DNA of 64,000 nucleotides. Source: Bog-756 sp963745955 (GTDB lineage: Bacteria; Actinomycetota; Acidimicrobiia; Acidimicrobiales; RAAP-2). The stretch is from the NCBI GenBank assembly GCA_963745955.1, contig CAVUZI010000007.1, positions 1 to 64,000 on the forward strand. Direction: 5' to 3'. A program made the position numbers and the translations under genes. The notes beneath the pieces were generated by a model. The model was given only the letters and a program-made list of their open reading frames with translations. It was not told where the DNA came from and searched no databases. Within the stretch, counting starts at the first letter, position 1; every line of letters begins with the position of its first letter. Shown here in pieces: positions 43,244 through 52,447 of the stretch.

Positions 43244-44542
43244 GTGCCCCGCTTCGTGGTCGACATCGCCCCGCTGAGGAAGTACCGCCACTTCCGGCGT
43301 CTGTGGGCCGGCCAGACGGTCTCGGGACTGGGATCCCAACTCACCCTGGTGGCGGTCTCGTTCCAGGCCTATGGGCTGACCCACTCGACGCTCGTCGTCG
43401 GCCTCATCGGCCTCGCCCAGCTGGTGCCGTTGCTGGCCGGCGCCCTGTGGGGCGGGACACTGGCCGACGCCATGGACCGGAGGAAGGTCCTGATCCTCAC
43501 CCAGATGGCCATGGCCACAGCCGTCGGCGGGCTGGTGGCCAACGCATCGTTGTCCCATCCGGCGGTGTGGCCGCTGTTCGTCTGCACCGCGGCCGGAGCC
43601 GGGTTCCAGGGCGTCGACTGGCCGGCGCGTCGGGCCGCCCTTCCGATGCTGGTCGACGGGCCGGACGTGACCTCGGCCATCGCCCTGCAGACCTCCATCC
43701 AGCAGTTGGCCCTGGTGGCCGGACCGGCCCTGGCCGGCATACTCATCGCCACCATCGGCCTGAGCGCGGTCTACGGGATCGACGTGGCCACGTACGCCGT
43801 GGCCCTCATCGCCGCCCTCCTTCTCCCGACCCTTGTCCCGGTGGGTGGCGGAACGCCGTTGGGTCTCCGGTCGATGGCCGAGGGATTCCGCCACCTCCGA
43901 CGCCAGAAGCTGCTGTCGGCCACCTACTGGATCGACCTCAACGCCATGATCTTCGGAATGCCCCGGGCCGTCTTCCCGGCCCTCGGGGTCGGCCTGTTCG
44001 GCGGGGGTGCCGGTGTGGTCGGCCTCCTGTATGCGGCGCCTGGGGCCGGGGCCCTCGTCGGCTCGCTGTTCACCGGATGGTGCAGCCGAGTCCGACACCA
44101 GGGCCGGGCCATCGCCGCCTGTGTGGCGATCTGGGGCGCGACCATCACCGTGTTCGGCCTCGTTCCGGTGCTGTGGATCGGGCTCTCGCTGCTGGCCATC
44201 GCCGGTGCTGCCGACGTTGTCTCGGCGGTCTTCCGCCAGGCCGTGCAACAGCGCACGGTTCCCGAACACCTGCAGGGACGCCTGTCCGGGACGTTCTTCG
44301 CGGTGGTGGCCGGGGGTCCGCGGCTCGGGGACGCCGAGACGGGTGTGGCCGCCGCCATCGGCGGCCCCCAGTTCGCCGTCTGGTCGGGGGGACTGGCCTG
44401 CGTGGCCGGGGTGGCCGTTCTCCTGTGGCGCGTACCAGAGCTCTGGCGCGACAGCGGGGGCGGCCGGCAGCTGCCTCCGGGGTCGGAGACCAGGGCGATC
44501 GGCGAGGTCACCACCGAGATCGGCGAGGGAGAGCCCATTTAG
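43244..44542 (+). CDS. MFS transporter (MFS_3/enterobactin-exporter type)
   Basis: This 432-residue transporter has about 12 membrane segments. It has the N-terminal FRRLWAGQTVSGLGSQLTLVAVSFQAYGLT, the loop signature GTLADAMDRRKVLI between helices 2 and 3, and TVPEHLQGRLSGTFFAVVAGG near the end. It is probably a proton-driven exporter. GTG 43244 is preferred; the open frame extends to 43166 without homology. It is followed by a DUF4328 gene on the same strand. Confidence 0.88.
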   Translation: MPRFVVDIAPLRKYRHFRRLWAGQTVSGLGSQLTLVAVSFQAYGLTHSTLVVGLIGLAQLVPLLAGALWGGTLADAMDRRKVLILTQMAMATAVGGLVANASLSHPAVWPLFVCTAAGAGFQGVDWPARRAALPMLVDGPDVTSAIALQTSIQQLALVAGPALAGILIATIGLSAVYGIDVATYAVALIAALLLPTLVPVGGGTPLGLRSMAEGFRHLRRQKLLSATYWIDLNAMIFGMPRAVFPALGVGLFGGGAGVVGLLYAAPGAGALVGSLFTGWCSRVRHQGRAIAACVAIWGATITVFGLVPVLWIGLSLLAIAGAADVVSAVFRQAVQQRTVPEHLQGRLSGTFFAVVAGGPRLGDAETGVAAAIGGPQFAVWSGGLACVAGVAVLLWRVPELWRDSGGGRQLPPGSETRAIGEVTTEIGEGEPI

Positions 44543-44595
44543 GACGGTCCACGACCCAGCGCTACCGGCGTCAGGCCGGAGCTACTGTTCGCCCG

Positions 44596-45445
44596 GTGAA
44601 TCCCGATTGGCCCGGCGGGCCGCCTCCCGGCTGGTATCCCGATCCGGCCGGGGTGAAGGCTTGGCGCTGGTGGGATGGGCAGGAATGGACCGAGTTCGCC
44701 TCCGACCCGTCGGCGCCCCACCGTCCCGGCCCTGCCTGGCCCCAGACCCCTGCCTTCGACGCATCCCGCGGACCCTATCCGGGCACATGGGTCCACGACC
44801 GGTTCGCGGCGGAGGTGAGGGCCGGACCGTGGGCGCGGCGGGCCCTGGTCGGGTACCTGGCCGTGATCCTCGTCGGCCTGTTGGCGGCATGGGCGGAGCG
44901 GTCGGCCATTCGGCAGCTCGTCCACAACATCGACGTCCAGCGGCAGACCGGAGTCGTCCAGGACCAGGCCCTTCCGAGCGACCTGAACCTGCTCACCCTC
45001 TTGAACCTGGTCCTCATCGCGCCCTTCTACATCCTCTTCCTCAGGTGGCAGTTCGAGGCGGCGAAGACAGCCCGGTTCCTGTCCGTGCCGGCCAGGCGCT
45101 CGCCCGGCCTCGGTGTGGGCAGCTGGTTCATCCCGGTCGTCAAACTTCTGGTTCCCCTACCAGTCCATCCGGGACTGCCTCCCGCCCGGCGACCCAGGTC
45201 GGACGGTGGTCGCCCGCATGTGGGCATTGTTCATCGGCGTGCTGGCGATGAACACGGTCACCGCTGTCCTCGCCTTGTTGGGGAGCCCGATCGGCTTCGT
45301 CTTCGCCGCCGTCACCCTGGCCCTCGGTGTCGGATTCGCGCTCGAGGGGAGGGCGGCGGTAGAGCTCATCGCCGACACCCATCGACGATTGCTGCCTCCG
45401 GGGCCGTCCGGACCGGCCGACCAGCCGACGGCCCCCGGGCCATAG
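44596..45445 (+). CDS. DUF2510/DUF4328 membrane protein, one frameshift
   Basis: The N-terminal DUF2510 motif PPPGWYPDPAGVKAWRWWDGQEWTEF is followed by a DUF4328-like membrane domain (GYLAVILVGLLAAWAE; LLTLLNLVLIAPFYILFLRWQFEAAKTAR; FWFPYQSIRDCLP). The frame breaks near 45140 at a run of three A (expected GTC AAC TTC TGG), after which the +1 frame completes the domain to 45445. An indel error is likely. The start is GTG 44596. Function of the family is unknown; it is common in actinobacterial membranes. Confidence 0.78.
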
Positions 45446-45542
45446 GCCTTCCCCGAGGTGAACGTCGAACGGTCCCTCCGCTTGGTCTACCGTAAGCAGA
45501 GCGCTGATTCCGGTTCGCACCGACCGGCACCCCCGTGAACCC

Positions 45543-47006
45543 ATGACCAGATCGATCGAACGAGCCCACTACAGGACCACCTTCGTCGTGTTGCTGCTCG
45601 GCGTTTCGTCGTACGCGCTGCTCCAGTCGCTCGTGACCCCGGTTCTGAGGACCATCCAGCTCGACCTCCACACCACCCAGTCCACGGTGACCTGGGTGGT
45701 GACCGTCTTCTTGCTGTCGGCATCGATCTTCACGCCCATCCTGGGCCGGGTGGGAGACATGGTGGGCAAGGAACGGATGCTGGTGGTCACCCTCCTCGCC
45801 CTGGCCGTCGGGTCGGCGCTCGCCGGGCTGGCACAGTCCATCGCCGTGCTCATCGTGGCCCGGGCCATCCAGGGCATCGGGGCCGCCGTCCTCCCGCTGG
45901 CCTTCGGCATCATCCGGGACGAGTTCCCCCAGGAACGGGTCGCCACCGGAGTGGGTGTGGTCGCGGCCATGACCGCCGTCGGCGGTGGGGCGGGGATCGT
46001 CCTGGCCGGGCCCATCGTCGAAAACCTCGACTACCACTGGTTGTTCTGGATCCCGCTCATCATCACGTTGATCGCCGCCGTCTGCGCGCACCTGTTCGTC
46101 CCGGAGTCGCCGGTCCGGACCCCGGGCCGGGTGAGCTGGCTGGCCGCGGTGCTCCTGTCGGGCTGGCTGGTGGCCCTGCTCCTCGGGGTAAGCGAAGCCC
46201 CGTCGTGGGGATGGGGTTCACCCGCGGTCATCGGGTTGATCCTGCTCGGGGTGGCCCTGTGCGCAGCCTGGATCGCCGTCGAGTTGCATTCCCGCCAGCC
46301 GCTCATCGACATGCACATGATGCGGGTCCCCGCGGTCTGGACGAACAACCTGGTCGCCTTCCTCTTCGGCATCGGGATGTACTCGGTCATCGCCTTCCTG
46401 CCCCAATTCCTGCAGACCCCGAAATCGTCCGGCTACGGGTTCGGGGCCACCATCATCCAGTCGGGCCTCTACCTGCTGCCCCTCACGGTGACCATGTTCA
46501 TCTTCGGGATGCTCTCGGGCCGGATCGCCGCGGCCATCGGATCCAAGGCCGCGGTGATCATCGGATCCATCTTCTCGTTGACCTCGTACCTGATCCTGGC
46601 CTTCGCCCACACACGACCGTGGGAGATCTACCTGGCCAGCACCCTGCTCGGCGTCGGGCTGGGCCTGGCCTTCTCGGCCATGTCCAACCTCATCGTCCAG
46701 GCCGTGCCCCCGTCCCAGACAGGAGTGGCCAGCGGGATGAATGCCAACATCCGCACCATCGGTGGCGCCGTCGGGGCCGCGGTGATGTCATCCATCGTGA
46801 CATCCATGCTGCTGAGCGACGGGCTACCGGCGGCGAGTGGGTACACCCGCGGATTCGCCTTCCTGGCCCTGATGACCCTGGTGGCGATCGTGGCCGCCGT
46901 GTTCATCCCGACAGCCACGTCGGAGGCCGCCCATGCCGATCACGAACCCCACCTCATGAACGCCGAACTGGCCATCGTCCCGGGCGGCACCATCACCGAG
47001 GGATGA
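45543..47006 (+). CDS. MFS transporter, DHA2 (EmrB/QacA) type
   Basis: This 487-residue exporter has 14 predicted membrane helices. It has the signature LGRVGDMVGKERMLVVTLLALAVGSALAGLAQS, motif C-like GGGAGIVLAGPIVENLDY, and AVPPSQTGVASGMNANIRTIGGAVGAAVMSS. It is a proton-coupled drug or metabolite efflux pump. ATG 45543. It is convergent with the HdeD-like gene. Confidence 0.9.
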   Translation: MTRSIERAHYRTTFVVLLLGVSSYALLQSLVTPVLRTIQLDLHTTQSTVTWVVTVFLLSASIFTPILGRVGDMVGKERMLVVTLLALAVGSALAGLAQSIAVLIVARAIQGIGAAVLPLAFGIIRDEFPQERVATGVGVVAAMTAVGGGAGIVLAGPIVENLDYHWLFWIPLIITLIAAVCAHLFVPESPVRTPGRVSWLAAVLLSGWLVALLLGVSEAPSWGWGSPAVIGLILLGVALCAAWIAVELHSRQPLIDMHMMRVPAVWTNNLVAFLFGIGMYSVIAFLPQFLQTPKSSGYGFGATIIQSGLYLLPLTVTMFIFGMLSGRIAAAIGSKAAVIIGSIFSLTSYLILAFAHTRPWEIYLASTLLGVGLGLAFSAMSNLIVQAVPPSQTGVASGMNANIRTIGGAVGAAVMSSIVTSMLLSDGLPAASGYTRGFAFLALMTLVAIVAAVFIPTATSEAAHADHEPHLMNAELAIVPGGTITEG

Positions 47007-47069
47007 GCGGGTGATCCGGACCCGGGCCGCGGTGGCACCTCGGGACAACCTCGGGGCGGGATCTGTCCT

Positions 47070-47654
47070 CTAGGCGTCGGCCAGGTGGCGCAGCTGGAGT
47101 GAGAGCGCGATCTCCAGCACGCCGTAGATGATCAACCAGATCCCCATGATCACGGCCAGGGTGGCCAGCGTCAGGTGGGGCACGACCAGGGTCACGATGC
47201 CGGCGGCGAACGCAAGCACGCCCATGGCGATCCTCCAACCCCGAGCGTCGGACCCCCGGTCGCTGTAGGCGGTGAAGAACTCGATGATGCCCCCCACCAC
47301 CCAGAACAGCCCGATGAGAAAGGCCAGTGTGGTGACGGTCTCATCCGTGTGGCGCAGGAAGAGGATCCCGACGATGACCGACAGCAACCCCAAGAAGGCC
47401 GTGAACCAGCGCACGCCGCCGGTGTCCTCGTGGTCGGCGATGGCCATCACGATCCGGAAGAGGCCGGCCACAAAGAGCCAGATCCCGAGCAGGATGGCGA
47501 ATGCATAGACCGTGTCACGGGGTTTGATGGTGACCAGGACCCCGAGGATGAGGGTCACGATGCCGAAGAACAGCACCCACCCCCACGACTTCCCGATGAT
47601 GCGAAGGATGTCTCGCTCCTCCGGCTTGACACCCGCTCCCCCTGGCCCGGCCAT
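47070..47654 (-). CDS. HdeD-family (DUF308) membrane protein
   Basis: This 194-residue protein has six short hydrophobic helices arranged as three repeats (WVLFFGIVTLILGVLVTIKP ... FAILLGIWLFVAGLFRIVMAI ... WVVGGIIEFFTAY), the DUF308 pattern of the acid-resistance protein HdeD. ATG 47654 has GGAGGTT immediately upstream; ATG 47666 is an alternative. The IS630 element is inserted about 60 nt upstream of its start and may affect its promoter. Confidence 0.87.
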   Translation of the reverse strand: MAGPGGAGVKPEERDILRIIGKSWGWVLFFGIVTLILGVLVTIKPRDTVYAFAILLGIWLFVAGLFRIVMAIADHEDTGGVRWFTAFLGLLSVIVGILFLRHTDETVTTLAFLIGLFWVVGGIIEFFTAYSDRGSDARGWRIAMGVLAFAAGIVTLVVPHLTLATLAVIMGIWLIIYGVLEIALSLQLRHLADA

Positions 47655-47714
47655 GGCAACCTCCATGTCGCTGCGGCGCTCCCGGTGGGGATGCGCCGTC
47701 GGCAAGACACCTTA

Positions 47715-48866
47715 AAGACCTTCGTGTAATACCGCGCGGACCGGCGTCATAGCTCGAGACCGCAGTGTCGGAGGAACGAGAAGGCGAGTCTGGTGTCGTT
47801 ACCGATGCGGCAGAGTCCCTGGTCGACGATCTCCTCGGCCTCGTCGATGGTGTCCGGACAGAGGTTGGCGAGTTCGCCGCCTTTGAGGTTGCCCCAGACC
47901 TGTTCGACCGGATTGAGGTCGGGGGCGTAGGCCGGGAGCCGTTCGACCACCAGCCACGTTCGTTGACTCTTTATGAAGGCCTGCATGGCTTTGCTGCGGT
48001 GGGACGGAAGTCCGTCCCAGATGAGGGTGACCTTGTCGCCGTCGAGATGGCGGTGGAGTTCGAGCAGGAAATCCATGATCGACACCTCGTTGTAGGACCC
48101 CGGTTGCACGCCGAACACCAGGGAGGCTTCGCTGCCGTCGGGTCGGAAGCACACCGCGGCCGACATCGACAGGCGCTTCCAGTTGAAGTGGTGAGTGAGG
48201 ACAGGCGTCTTTCCCTTCGGTGCCCAGGTGGCCCTCACCGAGGGGAGGAGGCTGAACCCGCTCTCGTCCTGGAAGACGATCCACGCCCCTCTGGCCCGGG
48301 CGTTTTTTTTACCCTGGGCCAGCGTTCGTTGACCCACTGCTCGATCGCCTCGTCGTCCCGCTCGGCGGCACGACGGGCCGGACGCTGGCGAGTCCATCCC
48401 ATCTGGCGAAGCACTCGCCAGACGTGACCGGGGTGGTACTTCACCCCGGTGACCTGTTCGATCACGTCGGCCACTCGAGCCAGGGTCCACAACTCGGTCG
48501 GGAAGCCATTGGCCTTGGGTCCCTTCTGCAAAGCACGGGCCACCTTGGCCAAGTTGGCTTCATTGACCTTGGGCGGACGACCGGGCTGACCGGTTCGCTT
48601 CAGTGCCCGCTTCCCGCCAACTGCCCACTTCTCGTGCCAGTCAGACACGGTCTGATGGGAGACCTCCAGTTCACGACCGATATCGGCCTGGGAGACACTC
48701 TTGGCGAACAGGTCGGCGGCCCGCATGCGGCGCGCCTCCATGGCGGCAAAGTCACGACGTGGTCGAGCCTTCGCAGGGCTCGTTCCAGTTGAAGAAGGAG
48801 TGGAGCTGGGCATGCACCAATTATTCCACTCCATACAGGTCTAGCGGGGTATTATACGAAGGTCTT
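47715..48866 (-). mobile_element. Complete IS630-family element
   Basis: It has inverted ends of about 22 bp beginning AAGACCTTCGT and differing at two positions, at 47715-47736 and 48845-48866. They are flanked by TA at 47713-47714 and 48867-48868, the TA target duplication of IS630/Tc1-mariner elements. It is 1152 bp with a single transposase gene in two frames joined by a frameshift site. It looks intact. Confidence 0.92.
47747..48834 (-). CDS. IS630-family transposase, -1 programmed frameshift
   Basis: The N-terminal frame (48834 to about 48308) encodes a helix-turn-helix (KSVSQADIGRELEVSHQTVSDW) and winged-helix domain (VKYHPGHVWRVLRQMGWTRQRPARRAAERD). The C-terminal frame (to 47747) encodes the DDE_3 core: WIVFQDESGFSLLP, LIWDGLPSHRSK and AYAPDLNPVEQVWGNLK. 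The frames meet at a run of eight A (A_AAA_AAA), where a -1 slip after the two Lys codons continues into KKNARARGAW. A poly-A slippery site in such GC-rich DNA is typical of regulated IS630 frameshifting. Confidence 0.9.
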
Positions 48867-49055
48867 TAGGACCCGGGCCGGGGCCAATCGCGGACCGGTG
48901 ACCCGGGCGATCGCACGTTCCTCCATCTCGCGGTCAGGGCACCCTTCTCCCGGGCCGGGGTGAACGGCCTGCCGGCCCGGGATGCCGGGCCAGGACCTGG
49001 CTGACAGACAGGGTCGTCGGACCTGCGCTGTCAGCCAGCGACTCTCGGTCAGCGC

Positions 49056-49160
49056 CTCTCGGACAGCGAGTGCCAGACAGCGCCTTTCGGACAGCGTCTC
49101 TCGGACAGCGAGTGCCAGACAGCGCCTTTCGGACAGCGAGGACGGCGAGTGTCAGACAGC
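49056..49160. repeat. 42-nt tandem repeat with GACAGCG cores
   Basis: A 41-nt unit starting CTCTCGGACAGCGAGTG occurs at 49056 and 49098 (42-nt period), flanked by partial copies. Together about ten GACAGCG words occur. It directly follows the stop of the thioesterase gene on the minus strand. Confidence 0.7.
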
Positions 49161-49994
49161 GAGGACGGCGACCGTGCCCACGGTGGCCAGCCGGGCGTCG
49201 GCCCCCATGTCGTGGACGGCCACCCGCACCAGCGTCCGTCCCGGACCACCGCCCAACACCCGGCACCGGGCCTCCACCGGTCCGACCTTGATGGGGCGCA
49301 GGTAGTGGAGCACCGTGTCCGCCGCCGCCGACCGACCGGTGCCGCCATCACGGCCATCGACGGCCCGGCACGCGGCCACGTCGAAAAGCATGGCCACCGC
49401 GCCTCCGTGAAGAATGCCCCAAGGATTGCGCAGCCGTTCGGCCAGCTCCAGCCGGGTCACCGGCCCCGTGCCGGGCTCGATGCAGAAGAATTCCTCCGGA
49501 GGCGGTGCATGGGGATCCGGCGGACCCATCGGGATGGTGAAGGGGCGGGTGACGGGGAGGTCCATGGTGCCGGGGTCGAGCACCGCGCTCGTCATGGTGA
49601 CCGCGGCGACCGGCCGGTCGGCGAGACCCTCATCGACGACGTCCAATGCGGCCACCACCGCGTTGCGTCCGCGGCGCAGGATCCGACCGTGCAGCCGGAG
49701 CGGACCCCGATGGGAGAGATGGGCGATGGTGGCCATCATGGACGTGGTCACGATCCACTCCGGATGGACCGACAGACCGCACAGGAAGCCACCCAACGAA
49801 TCGACGCTGGTCAGCAGGGCGCCGGTGCGAAGTCCTCCTCCGGCCCCCATCTGGTGGGCGTCCAGCGGGGCACGACCACCGATTTCGAAGAGGTCGCTGC
49901 CGGGCGGAGCGGGAACATCCCAGCGTTCGAGCCGCAGGTACTCGCCGACCGCATGGCGGCGATCGACCTGCCCACCCTCCGCAGGCTCACTCAT
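49152..49994 (-). CDS. Tandem hotdog thioesterase-like protein (A)
   Basis: This protein of about 280 residues contains two hotdog (4HBT/PaaI-like) domains. The first has GGLRTGALLTSVDSLGGFLCGLSVHPEWIVTTSMMATIAHL and the second WGILHGGAVAMLFDVAACRAVDGRDGG with LHYLRPIKVGPVEARCRV. It probably hydrolyses or binds acyl-CoA esters. ATG 49994 overlaps the upstream stop by 8 nt; the longer frame to 50039 is rejected. It is the third gene of an SDR-hotdog-hotdog operon. Confidence 0.82.
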   Translation of the reverse strand: MSEPAEGGQVDRRHAVGEYLRLERWDVPAPPGSDLFEIGGRAPLDAHQMGAGGGLRTGALLTSVDSLGGFLCGLSVHPEWIVTTSMMATIAHLSHRGPLRLHGRILRRGRNAVVAALDVVDEGLADRPVAAVTMTSAVLDPGTMDLPVTRPFTIPMGPPDPHAPPPEEFFCIEPGTGPVTRLELAERLRNPWGILHGGAVAMLFDVAACRAVDGRDGGTGRSAAADTVLHYLRPIKVGPVEARCRVLGGGPGRTLVRVAVHDMGADARLATVGTVAVLAV

Positions 49995-50907
49995 GGTGGC
50001 CCACCGGCGACGCGGTTGGGACCGACGCCGCACGCACATTGATCACCGTGGTCAGCCGGTCATCGGCGCCTCGGTCGAGCAGCTCGACGACCGCGCTCCC
50101 GGTGGATGTCCGACCGCCGGCATCGAGCCTTCTCGACCGGGACACGATGGGCCCGACGCGCCCGAGGGCCAGATAGGCCACCTGCAGGTCGGTCACGACG
50201 GGCAGACCCTCGAACCCGACGTCCGCGCCCAACATCTCGAGGGTGGCCACCTCTCCGAGCGTGGCCATGACTCCGCCCTGTACGGCGCCGAACGAATTGC
50301 GGAGGTACGCCCGCATGGGCAACGACACCACGCCCGAGGCGGCGTCATCCACCGAGATGGACAGGACGTCGTCGACCGGACCCTCGAGTCCGGACCCGGT
50401 GAGTGCCCATCGGATGGGCAACTCCGATGCCACGTCCTGTATCGGGTTGGTGTCCCTCCCCGGCAGGACCGCGAAGGTCATGGAGGCCCACGCCGCCGGG
50501 GAGCCGGCGTCGTCGGAGCCGTCGTCCACCGCGTCGGAGCCGGAATGGACCACCTCGGAGCCGTCGTGGTCCACGTCGAAGACAAGGGCCTCGACGACCA
50601 GGGTGGTCCGGCCCCTCCGCAGCACCGTCGCCCGTGCCTCGACGTACGGGCCGACGGCCGGCCGCACCACCTGCAAGGCCAGATCGGCGGTGGCCATCCA
50701 GTCGGGATGGAGGGACCGGAGGGCTGCGGAGCCACCCACGACGTCCACCAAGGTGGCCAACACCCCGACCCTGACCCCTCCATCAGGTCCGGTGACGTAC
50801 GGGGTCACCGGGATACGGACCTTGGCGGTGGACTCGGAGGTGACCTCGGCTTCCATGCCCAGATCGATGAGGAAGTGACGGCTGGGCGGGTAGCCGCCGA
50901 CGACCAC
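49987..50907 (-). CDS. Tandem hotdog thioesterase-like protein (B)
   Basis: This 306-residue paralogue of the next gene also has two hotdog halves: VRVGVLATLVDVVGGSAALRSLHPDWMATADLALQVVRP and FGAVQGGVMATLGEVATLEMLGADVGFEG. An acidic insertion (DVDHDGSEVVHSGSDAVDDGSDDAG) lies between them near residue 110-135. The two genes may form a heteromeric thioesterase. GTG 50907 directly abuts the SDR stop (TGAGTG). Confidence 0.82.
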   Translation of the reverse strand: MVVGGYPPSRHFLIDLGMEAEVTSESTAKVRIPVTPYVTGPDGGVRVGVLATLVDVVGGSAALRSLHPDWMATADLALQVVRPAVGPYVEARATVLRRGRTTLVVEALVFDVDHDGSEVVHSGSDAVDDGSDDAGSPAAWASMTFAVLPGRDTNPIQDVASELPIRWALTGSGLEGPVDDVLSISVDDAASGVVSLPMRAYLRNSFGAVQGGVMATLGEVATLEMLGADVGFEGLPVVTDLQVAYLALGRVGPIVSRSRRLDAGGRTSTGSAVVELLDRGADDRLTTVINVRAASVPTASPVGHHE

Positions 50908-51669
50908 TCAGCGTTCCTGTTCGGTCGGTCGGATCAGGACCTCGTTGACCACCACGTGTCGGGGGCGGGTGACGGTGAAGACGATCGACTCGGCGATGTC
51001 CTCGGAGCGCATCGGCTCCAGCGGAGCGTACGTGGCCAGCATGCCCTCGATGATCTCCGGGCGGTTGTGGGAGGCCAGCTCGGTCTTCACCTGTCCGGGC
51101 TCGACGACGGTGACCCGCACGTGCCGGCGGGTCACCTCCTGGCGCAGGGACTCGGAGAACGCCGCCACCCCGAATTTGGTGGCGCTGTAGACGCCGTTGC
51201 CCTGCCGGGCCACCCGACCGGCCACGGAGCTGACATTGACCACGTCGGCCACTTGCCGGGGCTCGCGCTCGGCCCCGCGGAGCAGGTGGGGCAACGCCGC
51301 GTGCGTGCAGTACAGCAGGCCCAGCAGATTGAGCTCGACCATCCGCCTCCACTCCTCGACCGGTGCGTCGAGGATCGGGCCGAGCAGCATCACGCCGGCA
51401 TTGTTGACCAGGGTGTCCAGGCGGCCGAACTCCCCCACCGTGCGCTCCACCATGGCTCGGGCCGCCGTCTCGTCGGTGACGTCGGTCTCGATGACCAGCA
51501 CTTCGGCGTGGGGGCGGATCCTCTCGGCGATCGCCTCCAACCGGTCGAGGCGGCGGGCGGCGATGGCCACCGTGGCGCCCTCGGCGGCCAGGGCCACCGC
51601 GGTGGCCTCGCCGATCCCGCTCGATGCCCCGGTGACCAGTGCCACTGTTCCCTGAAGGCGACTCGTCAT
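50908..51669 (-). CDS. SDR-family oxidoreductase
   Basis: This 253-residue short-chain dehydrogenase has VALVTGASSGIGEATAVALAAEG, LVNNAGVMLLG, the catalytic VSSVAGRVARQGNGVYSATKFGV (Ser, Tyr-x3-Lys) and VTVVEPGQVKTEL. It is typical of the YdfG-like group. It is the first gene of the operon with the two hotdog proteins, suggesting conversion of a hydroxy- or ketoacyl-CoA. Confidence 0.9.
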   Translation of the reverse strand: MTSRLQGTVALVTGASSGIGEATAVALAAEGATVAIAARRLDRLEAIAERIRPHAEVLVIETDVTDETAARAMVERTVGEFGRLDTLVNNAGVMLLGPILDAPVEEWRRMVELNLLGLLYCTHAALPHLLRGAEREPRQVADVVNVSSVAGRVARQGNGVYSATKFGVAAFSESLRQEVTRRHVRVTVVEPGQVKTELASHNRPEIIEGMLATYAPLEPMRSEDIAESIVFTVTRPRHVVVNEVLIRPTEQER

Positions 51670-51794
51670 GTCCTACCTCCGATGATCGGTCGGTGCCGCC
51701 GTCGGATCCGGTGACGGGTGCGCCGACGGCATCGGGTCACCGTAGACGCCATCGGTAGGAGGCGCGGTTCGATCCGACCTCGGACCCCGGCCGG

Positions 51795-51895
51795 AGGGGT
51801 GCCCAAGGGCGGAGGCGTGCCCGAGGTTGTAGGGGTGCCCGAGGCCGGAGGCGTGCCCGAAGACGTAGGGGTGCCCGACGCCGTGGGCGCGGAGC
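51795..51895. repeat. Tandem repeat with GTGCCCGA units
   Basis: About seven imperfect copies of a 15-nt unit (GGNGTGCCCGANGNC) occur. In one frame it would read GVPExxGVPE repeats, but no gene with a convincing start or family surrounds it, so I treat the 51670-51993 gap as non-coding repeat DNA. Confidence 0.6.
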
Positions 51896-51993
51896 GAACG
51901 GCGGAGCGGAACATAGCGGGTGACGCGTCGTCCCTCGAGGTGTCAGGTACCCGGGTCGGGGCCGCGGATGTCAAGAGCCCACGGAGGGCCCGA

Positions 51994-52263
51994 TCAGGCG
52001 GCGGTCTGCCTCGACGACTTCGTCGCCCCTTTCCGCCTGTTGCGGCGCCGGCCCCGCTGCCTGGTCGACGTGTCGTAGGGCCGCTGGCTCGACGCCGGGC
52101 TCTCGTGCAGTGCGCACCAGTCGGTGCTGTTGTATCTCGAGAGCCGGACCCGGCAGTCCGGCTCGATGCAGATGCGACCGGCTTCGTACACCTCGGGGGG
52201 AGTGCTCCCCGCCAGTCCGTCGGCCAAGAAAGACCCGTCCTCTACCGGTCGCCTGTCAACCAT
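51994..52263 (-). CDS. Small Cys/His zinc-finger-like protein (89 aa)
   Basis: This 89-residue protein has the segment RICIEPDCRVRLSRYNSTDWCALHE, i.e. C-x4-C-x12-C-x2-H, which could bind one zinc. The LSRYN core with C-x2-H recurs in small actinobacterial proteins (memory, not searched). The C-terminus is very basic (RQRGRRRNRRKGATKSSRQ), suggesting nucleic-acid binding. ATG 52263 has GGGGTAAGGG upstream. Three 12-nt direct repeats lie 28 nt upstream of the start. It is divergent from the GH13 gene. Confidence 0.65.
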   Translation of the reverse strand: MVDRRPVEDGSFLADGLAGSTPPEVYEAGRICIEPDCRVRLSRYNSTDWCALHESPASSQRPYDTSTRQRGRRRNRRKGATKSSRQTAA

Positions 52264-52290
52264 GTCGCCCTTACCCCTTCGTCATCTGGA

Positions 52291-52326
52291 ATCACTGCAT
52301 GGATAACTGCATGGATCACTGCGCTA
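52291..52326. promoter_or_regulatory. Three 12-nt direct repeats, candidate operator
   Basis: ATCACTGCATGG, ATAACTGCATGG and ATCACTGCGCTA follow each other with a 12-nt period in the divergent space between the small zinc-finger gene and the GH13 gene. Regular near-helical spacing suggests a cooperative regulator site. Confidence 0.4.
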
Positions 52327-52447
52327 TGAATTGCGTGCTGCCAATGGGGTCTTCGGCATGAAAAGACACAAACTGTAACGGTCTGTCCGCGGCAGACGGG
52401 GATGTGGCCGGAGCCGGCCCGACGGGTGCGTTGCTATCGTCATCGTC

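Noticed and set aside
42865..45495. 876-residue open frame on + strand
   Set aside because: It is a GC-rich shadow of the MFS gene; only its last part (44596-45150) is real, as the DUF2510/DUF4328 gene.
48235..48490. IS630 transposase regarded as a pseudogene
   Set aside because: The frame change lies exactly on an A8 slippery run with the right (-1) direction, so programmed frameshifting is the better reading.
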